Positions 24,863 through 34,721 of a stretch of DNA of 64,000 bases are shown here, in pieces. The stretch comes from Hermatobates lingyangjiaoensis (taxonomy: Eukaryota; Arthropoda; Insecta; Hemiptera; Hermatobatidae). The notes under the pieces are model-generated. The model had not been told where the DNA came from, searched no databases, and was given only the letters and a program-made list of their open reading frames with translations. Location: contig JAPFBL010001617.1 of the NCBI GenBank assembly GCA_026182355.1, forward strand, positions 3,817,001-3,881,000. The letters are read 5' to 3'. Made by a program: the position numbers and the translations under genes. Each line of letters begins with the position of its first letter. The first letter of the stretch is position 1.

Positions 24863-26075
24863 CTATGTTTTTACCAGTGGTAGTTTTTAGTTGTCTTTTA
24901 TCATTAATAATGATAAGGAGTAATTTTTAATCAGTTTGGATTATTTGATGTTCATCTGATGGGAATATCAATTCTTTACAAGGGCTCGGAAGGGTCGAGA
25001 GATTGTTATGGGTATGGATTTTGAAATAACTTAACACCATCTGTAAATTTTATAAGGAATGCTTTATGCTTTTTACGTCAGCTGTCTACGGACTGTCCTA
25101 CTGTTGATCATAACTAGCTTGACGCTAGAGTGTTGACTTCATCTGAGAACAAGCCAGAGCAATATTCACACATCATATATGGTCCCACACTTATATCAAA
25201 CGTCTTCACCTCCATATGCAAACTCTCACCATCTTTTCCTCTTCCTCAATGTTTTGATTCACAAGTGGACTAATAACTGAGTCATATCTAACTCATGGTT
25301 ACCCTAATGACATTACTGTACCAAGTTAATGTTATAATGCACACAATGAAAAAAAAAACTCATTGTTTTTGGTCTGGAGCTCAGTTGGACATGTTCACTT
25401 GTAGTTCAACATGTCTCGCAGACTCTTGTTAGTTTACACACTCGCTGTACACAGACATCAATATCCAGATGGTCAAATCCTAATTTATTATTGAATTTAT
25501 GTTGATTTTTTTTTTAACACAACATTACTCATTAAATTGAGTAAGTTCAAAGGGGGTGGGTGAGGGAGGAGTGAATTGGATGCCAGCTCCTAACATGTCC
25601 ATTATTATTGTAAATAAAATTAGCGTTAATGACATGGATAATCGTCCCGATAAAGGCTCGCTCCACCTGTCCAGACACTACATGCTGGCTCCAGATGGAG
25701 GGGTCTGCGTGGAAAGAATAATTACAAGAGAGTGTTATTCAAGCATGACTCATCCGCCCAAGGTGAGCCGACCTTAGCCTATCCAGCCACATCTCCTAAA
25801 CCTGTCGAAACATGCTCAAGGTTACCACCCGAGTCTACTGCAGTACATTAACCTTCTACATTAACGCTAAGACATGTCGCGTTGTATTTTTTCACATACA
25901 CTCATAGTCAATGCAGTCCAATATCCACCTGTTTCATATTACTGTTAATACTAATTTGAGCAAAGTATGCGTAAAAGAGACAATTATGAGGGAGCAGATA
26001 GGCAATATGAGATAAAATCACGTGTTTATGAGAGTGTATATTTAGATAAACACCACCTAGTATATGGTAGCTGTT
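24863..26075. other. Palindrome arm, sequence between array and MMP cassette (left)
   Basis: Non-coding as far as I can tell. 25690-25855 is a diverged direct relative of the inverted repeats that flank the MMP gene (shared run AATAATTACA.GAGAGTGTTA and following). 25918-26060 is a diverged inverted relative of 29262-29403. The 73-codon frame at 25556-25777 lies in this repeat and is not called a gene. Confidence 0.6.
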
Positions 26076-26456
26076 ATAATGGAGATAAAATTATCTCATG
26101 CGACAAGTGTCACTATGTGAGCGATATTGAGACAGATTAATATAAATAATTTTAATTCGAGTATGCTAGTCAGACATGACTATCCAATGTGATGGGGTCA
26201 TTGACCTTAGCCCATGCAGGCTCAGGTGGGACTGTGTGGACTGAATAATTACACAAGAGTGTTAGTCAGGGATGATTCATCCAACCTTGGTGAGGAGGGC
26301 CTGTCCTCCTAAGCCTATCCTAGCAGGTATGTTTGAGTACATTATTAACCGTCTCCATTGCAAGTCGAGACAAGTGATGATGAGACAAGGTGAGTGAATC
26401 ATTAGGAGTGTTCTGGTCCGATTGCAAGTGAGTAGTTCAAGGTCACACGACTGAAC
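26076..26456 (+). repeat. 381-bp inverted repeat, upstream side of left MMP
   Basis: It is the reverse complement of 28508-28888 with a few substitutions. It starts ATAATGGAGATAAAATTATC and ends GGTCACACGACTGAAC. With the giant palindrome this sequence occurs four times (also 30695-31075 and 33127-33507). The repeat encloses the MMP gene and its UTRs. Confidence 0.92.
26437..26445 (+). promoter_or_regulatory. TCAAGGTCA motif 78 bp upstream of MMP ATG (left)
   Basis: The 9-mer matches the extended half-site bound by monomeric nuclear receptors of the FTZ-F1/ERR type. A TATA-like ATTATACC lies at about 26479-26486, between it and the start codon. The same motif occurs eight times in the palindrome, so it may be only a repeat component. 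A regulatory role is inference. Confidence 0.25.
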
Positions 26457-26522
26457 GATTGGAAATACATAATCTACATTATACCCTGCTTAGTCTTGAA
26501 CACTACATTGTAGGAGAAGGAC

Positions 26523-28088
26523 ATGATGTTTTACATTTTGTTAGTCTCTATGTCAGTCATTCACTTATGCAGAGGAGTAGACTACATCGGATACTTGAAA
26601 ACATATGGCTATTTGGAGGACGCAAGTAAAGAAGAAGGTGTTGCTTCAATATATAGCAACGGTGTTGTTAAAAATGCCATTCGTTTATTTCAAAATAATT
26701 TCAATATTGATACTAGTGGAGAATTAACGTCCGAGACTTTACATTTGATGGAAAGCCCAAGATGTGGGGTAAAAGATGATGTTTTATCTAGATATTCTAC
26801 AAAAGGAACATTGGAAAATCTAAAATGGAAAGTAAACACGATAAAATGGTACACATACGACAGTGAAATACCTCACGATATTGTTGAAAAAGCCTTATTT
26901 CTTTGGGAAGAGCATGCTAACATAAGTTTTATTAAAAGCAAAGACAAACCAAACATCGTCATGAAATTCTCCGACGCAAATCATACAATGATTCAAAACA
27001 ATGCCACATTATGTCAACCATTTGAGAAAGTCACGATAGCTCATGCATATTCTCCAAAAACTGGACTTTATGATGACACGCTTGAAATGCATTTTAACAA
27101 TGAACATTATAACTGGGAAATGACAATGAAATTGCCTGAAGACGGAGACATATCATTTTTTCATACACTTGTACATGAAATTGGTCATACTTTGGGTTTG
27201 AACCATAATACAGTCAATAGAAACTCTATTATGCATCCAATTTATAGAATACCAGATGGTATACGAAACATGAGCGAGCTTGCTTTAGATCCCACCGACA
27301 TTTCATCAATTGTAAAGTTATATGGGAAAAAACCTGTGAAATCAGCTGATACAACTTCTACTAATTCATTACCAGGAATGGAAGAAATGAACTACGTCAC
27401 GGATCTTTGCTCCTACAGATATAAAATTGATCATGTTCTAATCACTCAAAAATCAGTTTATTTCTTTTACAAGAAATATGCATGGAGAGTGAGTTTAGTG
27501 GAGTCATTAAGAAGTAAATACCAAATGTCAGCTGCATATAGAATAAATCAATGGTTGGGCTTTTTTCTAAGAAACTTTAACGGAATAGATTCAATTTACC
27601 AAAATCGTAATGGAAACCTTGTAATGTTTGTTAATAATACAGTTTACACTGTTGATTTTCCCCGTCTCCGTTTGGTTAAGAAAGAACCATTGATGAATAT
27701 TGTTCATCACGGAATGATGAAGACTATAACAGGATCATATGTTGACTACTTGGGAAGAGTTTATTTAATTGCAGACCACTATTACCTACTAGAAGCGCTC
27801 GAAAATGAATTTGTTATAAAAGGTACATTGGAAGATCTATATCATGGCTTAAATGCAAGAAGTATTACATCAGTGTTTCGTCATATGAACGGTAAATTAT
27901 ATTTCAATTACAAAAAAGAAGGCTATTTTGTGGAATATGATGAATATTTACAAAGTGTTACAGGAAACATTGTAAATGTCTTAGAACTGTTTAACATAAC
28001 CTGTGTAGAAGACAGTATCCTTAACGATATTCACGACCTAACTAACCAATTGATTCACTTACAACGAGAGAAAAAAATGTTGATATAA
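26523..28088 (+). CDS. Secreted matrix metalloproteinase-like protein, left copy (521 aa)
   Basis: An M10A metalloproteinase that would cleave extracellular matrix or other secreted proteins. Residues 1-18 form a signal peptide (MMFYILLVSMSVIHLCRG). The propeptide ends in a cysteine switch, PRCGVKDD at 79-86 with Cys81. The zinc site HEIGHTLGLNH is at 218-228 (His218, Glu219, His222, His228), followed by the Met-turn SIMHP with Met237. His174 and His190 suit the structural zinc, but the usual HGDGxPFDG loop is eroded. From about 290 a hemopexin-like domain runs between Cys296 and Cys494, the expected disulfide pair. There is no furin site before the catalytic domain, no membrane anchor and no intron. 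The start follows AAGGAC and a second ATG is adjacent. It lies between 381-bp inverted repeats and has AATAAA signals 3'. The second copy at 31495-33060 has an identical protein. Confidence 0.9.
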   Translation: MMFYILLVSMSVIHLCRGVDYIGYLKTYGYLEDASKEEGVASIYSNGVVKNAIRLFQNNFNIDTSGELTSETLHLMESPRCGVKDDVLSRYSTKGTLENLKWKVNTIKWYTYDSEIPHDIVEKALFLWEEHANISFIKSKDKPNIVMKFSDANHTMIQNNATLCQPFEKVTIAHAYSPKTGLYDDTLEMHFNNEHYNWEMTMKLPEDGDISFFHTLVHEIGHTLGLNHNTVNRNSIMHPIYRIPDGIRNMSELALDPTDISSIVKLYGKKPVKSADTTSTNSLPGMEEMNYVTDLCSYRYKIDHVLITQKSVYFFYKKYAWRVSLVESLRSKYQMSAAYRINQWLGFFLRNFNGIDSIYQNRNGNLVMFVNNTVYTVDFPRLRLVKKEPLMNIVHHGMMKTITGSYVDYLGRVYLIADHYYLLEALENEFVIKGTLEDLYHGLNARSITSVFRHMNGKLYFNYKKEGYFVEYDEYLQSVTGNIVNVLELFNITCVEDSILNDIHDLTNQLIHLQREKKMLI

Positions 28089-28282
28089 TAACAAAATTCG
28101 ATGCATACAACATTTCACTGGCTTGTCACATCGGCTACAGTCAGTAGCCAATGACAATGATTTGTCAGGAATAGACAAAGGACAGGAATTGGTTCCTCTG
28201 TGCTACATGATCGATCAGTCAATCAGATCTGTTATTAGAAAATGTGTTAATATTCAAAGACATGTACACAATTAGTCAAAGT

Positions 28283-28359
28283 AATAAATATTTTGATTGA
28301 ATTTTTGTTTTTTTCCACCCCCCCAGCTGTCATGTATTTATTGTAATTGAGTTAATAAA
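28283..28359 (+). terminator. Polyadenylation signals downstream of left MMP
   Basis: AATAAA occurs at 28283-28288 and 28354-28359, 195 and 266 bases after the stop codon. This suits a short eukaryotic 3' UTR that stays inside the inverted-repeat cassette. Confidence 0.45.
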
Positions 28360-28507
28360 GAGACAAGATAGATCAATTGTTTAAAAATCAATGCTACTTT
28401 ATATAAATATTATATTCAGCCTATAGGAACAATAGGATGTAATTCTTTCATCAATTGTTATTGTATAACTGCGTAAATAGTATACTCTGGTCAGTCTTGA
28501 ACACTAG

Positions 28508-28888
28508 GTTCAGTCGTGTGACCTTGAACTACTCACTTGCGATCGGACCAGAACACTCTTAATGTTTCACACGCCTTGTCTCATCATTACTTGTCTCGAC
28601 TTGCAATGGAGATGGTTAATAATGTACTCAAACATACCTGCCAGGATAGGCTTAGGAGGACAGGCCCTCCTCACCAAGGTTGGATGAATCATCCCTGACT
28701 AACACTCTTGTGTAATTATTCAGTCCACACAGTCCCACCTGAGCCTGCATGGGCTAAGGTCAATGACCCCATCACATTTGATAGTCATGTCTGACTAGCA
28801 TTCTCAAATTAAAATTATTTATATTAATCTGTCTCAATATCACTCACATAGTGATACTTGTCGCATGAGATAATTTTATCTCCATTAT
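28508..28888 (-). repeat. 381-bp inverted repeat, downstream side of left MMP
   Basis: Partner of 26076-26456. The two repeats and the 2.05 kb between them form a cassette with the MMP gene in the loop. A TGACCTTGA motif (complement of TCAAGGTCA) is at 28519-28527. Confidence 0.92.
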
Positions 28889-28966
28889 TACATTTATATT
28901 AAAGTAAAATAAGTCACTTCATCATCTCAAGAATAAAACGCCTCGATCATCCATATCATTAGAGCC

Positions 28967-28970
<4 letters not shown>

Positions 28971-29038
<68 letters not shown>
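28971..29038. repeat. (CT)n microsatellite, left arm
   Basis: About 68 bases of CT. The mirror tract at 30571-30612 is only 42 bases, which shows the arms are not base-for-base copies. Confidence 0.95.
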
Positions 29039-29042
<4 letters not shown>

Positions 29043-29429
29043 AGAATATTTACATCTTTATACCATCAAACTAATAACATCTAGCAAACCAATTAAGTTG
29101 GATAGGTTCATAATGATTTAAAGAAAAAAAAAATATGGATATTGATGTGATTTTAAAGTAATTTCAGTATCACCTGTGCTTTTTTTTTTTTTAACATCAT
29201 TTCCATACACTTTATAACTACATGCTGTAAAAATATCACTAAGTCCACCAAAATAATAATAAGGAGTGTTTATCTAAATATACACTCTCCGTAAACATCT
29301 GACTATATTTCATAGTGTGTCTCTCTACACCTCATGATTGACTCTTTTACACAGACTTTGCTCAAATTATCATTAATAGTGATATGAAACAGGTGGATAT
29401 TGGAATGATTTGGCTTGATTTAGTTGAAT

Positions 29430-29432
<3 letters not shown>

Positions 29433-29482
<50 letters not shown>
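29433..29482. repeat. (GA)n microsatellite, left arm
   Basis: About 50 bases of GA. The mirror is a CT tract of about 44 bases near 30135-30178. Confidence 0.95.
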
Positions 29483-29483
<1 letters not shown>

Positions 29484-29790
29484 ACACTTGCTAGTCTTTT
29501 GAACTAGCATATTATATCTTGTAGTAGATATAATAGGAGAGAGCTGTCACAGGGCTACTGAGCAGTTCAAGGTCACACGAAGGGACCATTAGGGACCAAT
29601 TAGAGTAAGAACTATAATACATTTACCAAAACTATCTACAACTCACATAGAAAACTAACAGAAATTATTGAGACCAACAGATACTTAAAAAAAGATTATT
29701 TTATAATCAGAGTTCTTAAGTACACATCTATTTCAAAGTAACAAACAAAAGGAAATTAGTTTTACCTTGGAAAGTGTGGTAAGGGTTATT

Positions 29791-29826
29791 ATGTAACTTA
29801 TCATGTAATGGTTATCATGTAACTTA
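29791..29826. repeat. 36-bp central spacer of the giant palindrome
   Basis: The only non-mirrored sequence at the centre. It contains the direct repeat TTATCATGTAA (29799-29809 and 29812-29822), so even the spacer is simple. A spacer this short lets the arms pair into a hairpin or cruciform. Confidence 0.9.
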
Positions 29827-30133
29827 AATAACCCTTAGCACACTTTCCAAGGTAAAACTAATTTCCTTTTGTTTGTTACTTTGAAATAGATGTGTACTTA
29901 AGAACTCTGATTATAAAATAATCTTTTTTTAAGTATCTGTTGGTCTCAATAATTTCTGTTAGTTTTCTATGTGAGTTGTAGATAGTTTTGGTAAATGTAT
30001 TATAGTTCTTACTCTAATTGGTCCCTAATGGTCCCTTCGTGTGACCTTGAACTGCTCAGTAGCCCTGTGACAGCTCTCTCCTATTATATCTACTACAAGA
30101 TATAATATGCTAGTTCAAAAGACTAGCAAGTGT

Positions 30134-30181
<48 letters not shown>

Positions 30182-30566
30182 ATTCAACTAAATCAAGCCA
30201 AATCATTCCAATATCCACCTGTTTCATATCACTATTAATGATAATTTGAGCAAAGTCTGTGTAAAAGAGTCAATCATGAGGTGTAGAGAGACACACTATG
30301 AAATATAGTCAGATGTTTACGGAGAGTGTATATTTAGATAAACACTCCTTATTATTATTTTGGTGGACTTAGTGATATTTTTACAGCATGTAGTTATAAA
30401 GTGTATGGAAATGATGTTAAAAAAAAAAAGCACAGGTGATACTGAAATTACTTTAAAATCACATCAATATCCATATTTTTTTTTTCTTTAAATCATTATG
30501 AACCTATCCAACTTAATTGGTTTGCTAGATGTTATTAGTTTGATGGTATAAAGATGTAAATATTCT

Positions 30567-30616
<50 letters not shown>

Positions 30617-30694
30617 GGCTCTAATGATATGGATGATCGAGGCGTTTTATTCTTGAGATGATGAAGTGACTTATTTTACTTTAATATAAATGTA

Positions 30695-31075
30695 ATAATG
30701 GAGATAAAATTATCTCATGCGACAAGTATCACTATGTGAGTGATATTGAGACAGATTAATATAAATAATTTTAATTTGAGAATGCTAGTCAGACATGACT
30801 ATCAAATGTGATGGGGTCATTGACCTTAGCCCATGCAGGCTCAGGTGGGACTGTGTGGACTGAATAATTACACAAGAGTGTTAGTCAGGGATGATTCATC
30901 CAACCTTGGTGAGGAGGGCCTGTCCTCCTAAGCCTATCCTGGCAGGTATGTTTGAGTACATTATTAACCATCTCCATTGCAAGTCGAGACAAGTAATGAT
31001 GAGACAAGGCGTGTGAAACATTAAGAGTGTTCTGGTCCGATCGCAAGTGAGTAGTTCAAGGTCACACGACTGAAC
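30695..31075 (+). repeat. 381-bp inverted repeat, downstream side of right MMP
   Basis: Mirror of 28508-28888, including TCAAGGTCA at 31056-31064. It pairs with 33127-33507. Confidence 0.92.
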
Positions 31076-31223
31076 CTAGTGTTCAAGACTGACCAGAGTA
31101 TACTATTTACGCAGTTATACAATAACAATTGATGAAAGAATTACATCCTATTGTTCCTATAGGCTGAATATAATATTTATATAAAGTAGCATTGATTTTT
31201 AAACAATTGATCTATCTTGTCTC

Positions 31224-31300
31224 TTTATTAACTCAATTACAATAAATACATGACAGCTGGGGGGGTGGAAAAAAACAAAAATTCAATCAAAATATTTATT
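31224..31300 (-). terminator. Polyadenylation signals downstream of right MMP
   Basis: TTTATT at 31295-31300 and 31224-31229 are minus-strand AATAAA signals, mirror images of those after the left copy. Confidence 0.45.
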
Positions 31301-31494
31301 ACTTTGACTAATTGTGTACATGTCTTTGAATATTAACACATTTTCTAATAACAGATCTGATTGACTGATCGATCATGTAGCACAGAGGAACCAATTCCTG
31401 TCCTTTGTCTATTCCTGACAAATCATTGTCATTGGCTACTGACTGTAGCCGATGTGACAAGCCAGTGAAATGTTGTATGCATCGAATTTTGTTA

Positions 31495-33060
31495 TTATAT
31501 CAACATTTTTTTCTCTCGTTGTAAGTGAATCAATTGGTTAGTTAGGTCGTGAATATCGTTAAGGATACTGTCTTCTACACAGGTTATGTTAAACAGTTCT
31601 AAGACATTTACAATGTTTCCTGTAACACTTTGTAAATATTCATCATATTCCACAAAATAGCCTTCTTTTTTGTAATTGAAATATAATTTACCGTTCATAT
31701 GACGAAACACTGATGTAATACTTCTTGCATTTAAGCCATGATATAGATCTTCCAATGTACCTTTTATAACAAATTCATTTTCGAGCGCTTCTAGTAGGTA
31801 ATAGTGGTCTGCAATTAAATAAACTCTTCCCAAGTAGTCAACATATGATCCTGTTATAGTCTTCATCATTCCGTGATGAACAATATTCATCAATGGTTCT
31901 TTCTTAACCAAACGGAGACGGGGAAAATCAACAGTGTAAACTGTATTATTAACAAACATTACAAGGTTTCCATTACGATTTTGGTAAATTGAATCTATTC
32001 CGTTAAAGTTTCTTAGAAAAAAGCCCAACCATTGATTTATTCTATATGCAGCTGACATTTGGTATTTACTTCTTAATGACTCCACTAAACTCACTCTCCA
32101 TGCATATTTCTTGTAAAAGAAATAAACTGATTTTTGAGTGATTAGAACATGATCAATTTTATATCTGTAGGAGCAAAGATCCGTGACGTAGTTCATTTCT
32201 TCCATTCCTGGTAATGAATTAGTAGAAGTTGTATCAGCTGATTTCACAGGTTTTTTCCCATATAACTTTACAATTGATGAAATGTCGGTGGGATCTAAAG
32301 CAAGCTCGCTCATGTTTCGTATACCATCTGGTATTCTATAAATTGGATGCATAATAGAGTTTCTATTGACTGTATTATGGTTCAAACCCAAAGTATGACC
32401 AATTTCATGTACAAGTGTATGAAAAAATGATATGTCTCCGTCTTCAGGCAATTTCATTGTCATTTCCCAGTTATAATGTTCATTGTTAAAATGCATTTCA
32501 AGCGTGTCATCATAAAGTCCAGTTTTTGGAGAATATGCATGAGCTATCGTGACTTTCTCAAATGGTTGACATAATGTGGCATTGTTTTGAATCATTGTAT
32601 GATTTGCGTCGGAGAATTTCATGACGATGTTTGGTTTGTCTTTGCTTTTAATAAAACTTATGTTAGCATGCTCTTCCCAAAGAAATAAGGCTTTTTCAAC
32701 AATATCGTGAGGTATTTCACTGTCGTATGTGTACCATTTTATCGTGTTTACTTTCCATTTTAGATTTTCCAATGTTCCTTTTGTAGAATATCTAGATAAA
32801 ACATCATCTTTTACCCCACATCTTGGGCTTTCCATCAAATGTAAAGTCTCGGACGTTAATTCTCCACTAGTATCAATATTGAAATTATTTTGAAATAAAC
32901 GAATGGCATTTTTAACAACACCGTTGCTATATATTGAAGCAACACCTTCTTCTTTACTTGCGTCCTCCAAATAGCCATATGTTTTCAAGTATCCGATGTA
33001 GTCTACTCCTCTGCATAAGTGAATGACTGACATAGAGACTAACAAAATGTAAAACATCAT
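31495..33060 (-). CDS. Secreted matrix metalloproteinase-like protein, right copy (521 aa)
   Basis: The inverted twin of the gene at 26523-28088. All 521 residues are identical: signal peptide 1-18, Cys81 switch, zinc site 218-228, Met237, hemopexin-like domain with Cys296 and Cys494. Both copies are intact, so neither has drifted into a pseudogene. Recent duplication or continuing gene conversion between arms would explain this. The two genes are transcribed towards the centre of the palindrome, and their stop codons are 3.4 kb apart. Read-through of the centre would give self-complementary RNA, which is inference. Confidence 0.9.
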   Translation of the reverse strand: MMFYILLVSMSVIHLCRGVDYIGYLKTYGYLEDASKEEGVASIYSNGVVKNAIRLFQNNFNIDTSGELTSETLHLMESPRCGVKDDVLSRYSTKGTLENLKWKVNTIKWYTYDSEIPHDIVEKALFLWEEHANISFIKSKDKPNIVMKFSDANHTMIQNNATLCQPFEKVTIAHAYSPKTGLYDDTLEMHFNNEHYNWEMTMKLPEDGDISFFHTLVHEIGHTLGLNHNTVNRNSIMHPIYRIPDGIRNMSELALDPTDISSIVKLYGKKPVKSADTTSTNSLPGMEEMNYVTDLCSYRYKIDHVLITQKSVYFFYKKYAWRVSLVESLRSKYQMSAAYRINQWLGFFLRNFNGIDSIYQNRNGNLVMFVNNTVYTVDFPRLRLVKKEPLMNIVHHGMMKTITGSYVDYLGRVYLIADHYYLLEALENEFVIKGTLEDLYHGLNARSITSVFRHMNGKLYFNYKKEGYFVEYDEYLQSVTGNIVNVLELFNITCVEDSILNDIHDLTNQLIHLQREKKMLI

Positions 33061-33126
33061 GTCCTTCTCCTACAATGTAGTGTTCAAGACTAAGCAGGGT
33101 ATAATGTAGATTATGTATTTCCAATC

Positions 33127-33507
33127 GTTCAGTCGTGTGACCTTGAACTACTCACTTGCAATCGGACCAGAACACTCCTAATGATTCACTCACCTTGTCT
33201 CATCATCACTTGTCTCGACTTGCAATGGAGACGGTTAATAATGTACTCAAACATACCTGCTAGGATAGGCTTAGGAGGACAGGCCCTCCTCACCAAGGTT
33301 GGATGAATCATCCCTGACTAACACTCTTGTGTAATTATTCAGTCCACACAGTCCCACCTGAGCCTGCATGGGCTAAGGTCAATGACCCCATCACATTGGA
33401 TAGTCATGTCTGACTAGCATACTCGAATTAAAATTATTTATATTAATCTGTCTCAATATCGCTCACATAGTGACACTTGTCGCATGAGATAATTTTATCT
33501 CCATTAT
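33127..33507 (-). repeat. 381-bp inverted repeat, upstream side of right MMP
   Basis: Mirror of 26076-26456. It carries TGACCTTGA at 33138-33146, placed 78 bp from the right MMP start codon exactly as on the left. Confidence 0.92.
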
Positions 33508-34721
33508 AACAGCTACCATATACTAGGTGGTGTTTATCTAAATATACACTCTCATAAACACGTGATTTTATCTCATATTGCCTATCTGCTCCCTCATAAT
33601 TGTCTCTTTTACGCATACTTTGCTCAAATTAGTATTAACAGTAATATGAAACAGGTGGATATTGGACTGCATTGACTATGAGTGTATGTGAAAAAATACA
33701 ACGCGACATGTCTTAGCGTTAATGTAGAAGGTTAATGTACTGCAGTAGACTCGGGTGGTAACCTTGAGCATGTTTCGACAGGTTTAGGAGATGTGGCTGG
33801 ATAGGCTAAGGTCGGCTCACCTTGGGCGGATGAGTCATGCTTGAATAACACTCTCTTGTAATTATTCTTTCCACGCAGACCCCTCCATCTGGAGCCAGCA
33901 TGTAGTGTCTGGACAGGTGGAGCGAGCCTTTATCGGGACGATTATCCATGTCATTAACGCTAATTTTATTTACAATAATAATGGACATGTTAGGAGCTGG
34001 CATCCAATTCACTCCTCCCTCACCCACCCCCTTTGAACTTACTCAATTTAATGAGTAATGTTGTGTTAAAAAAAAAATCAACATAAATTCAATAATAAAT
34101 TAGGATTTGACCATCTGGATATTGATGTCTGTGTACAGCGAGTGTGTAAACTAACAAGAGTCTGCGAGACATGTTGAACTACAAGTGAACATGTCCAACT
34201 GAGCTCCAGACCAAAAACAATGAGTTTTTTTTTTCATTGTGTGCATTATAACATTAACTTGGTACAGTAATGTCATTAGGGTAACCATGAGTTAGATATG
34301 ACTCAGTTATTAGTCCACTTGTGAATCAAAACATTGAGGAAGAGGAAAAGATGGTGAGAGTTTGCATATGGAGGTGAAGACGTTTGATATAAGTGTGGGA
34401 CCATATATGATGTGTGAATATTGCTCTGGCTTGTTCTCAGATGAAGTCAACACTCTAGCGTCAAGCTAGTTATGATCAACAGTAGGACAGTCCGTAGACA
34501 GCTGACGTAAAAAGCATAAAGCATTCCTTATAAAATTTACAGATGGTGTTAAGTTATTTCAAAATCCATACCCATAACAATCTCTCGACCCTTCCGAGCC
34601 CTTGTAAAGAATTGATATTCCCATCAGATGAACATCAAATAATCCAAACTGATTAAAAATTACTCCTTATCATTATTAATGATAAAAGACAACTAAAAAC
34701 TACCACTGGTAAAAACATAGC
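33508..34721. other. Palindrome arm, sequence between MMP cassette and array (right)
   Basis: Mirror of 24863-26075, with the same diverged relatives of the inverted repeat. No gene is called. The 73-codon frame at 33806-34027 is the mirror of the one rejected on the left. Confidence 0.6.

Larger units (their letters stand above)
22621..29790. repeat. Left arm of the giant palindrome (7.17 kb)
   Basis: It is the reverse complement of 29827-37540, from about aattactaatagtagttaag at the outer edge to aagggttatt at the centre. Order from outside: short TGGCACACTAGCTCG repeats, the 293-bp tandem array, unique sequence, an inverted-repeat-flanked MMP gene, (CT)n, (GA)n, centre. Differences from the right arm are array copy number (6 versus 8 units), microsatellite lengths (about 34 bp in total) and scattered single bases. 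Confidence 0.95.

Noticed and set aside
25556..25777. 73-codon open frame present in both palindrome arms (mirror at 33806-34027)
   Set aside because: It overlaps a diverged copy of the 381-bp repeat, which is open in no equivalent frame elsewhere. Conservation between arms reflects the palindrome, not coding selection.
26523..28088. MMP considered as an ordinary host Mmp1/Mmp2 locus
   Set aside because: Intronless, in inverted duplicate, boxed by inverted repeats and inside Helitron-like termini. Cargo of a mobile element is the better reading.
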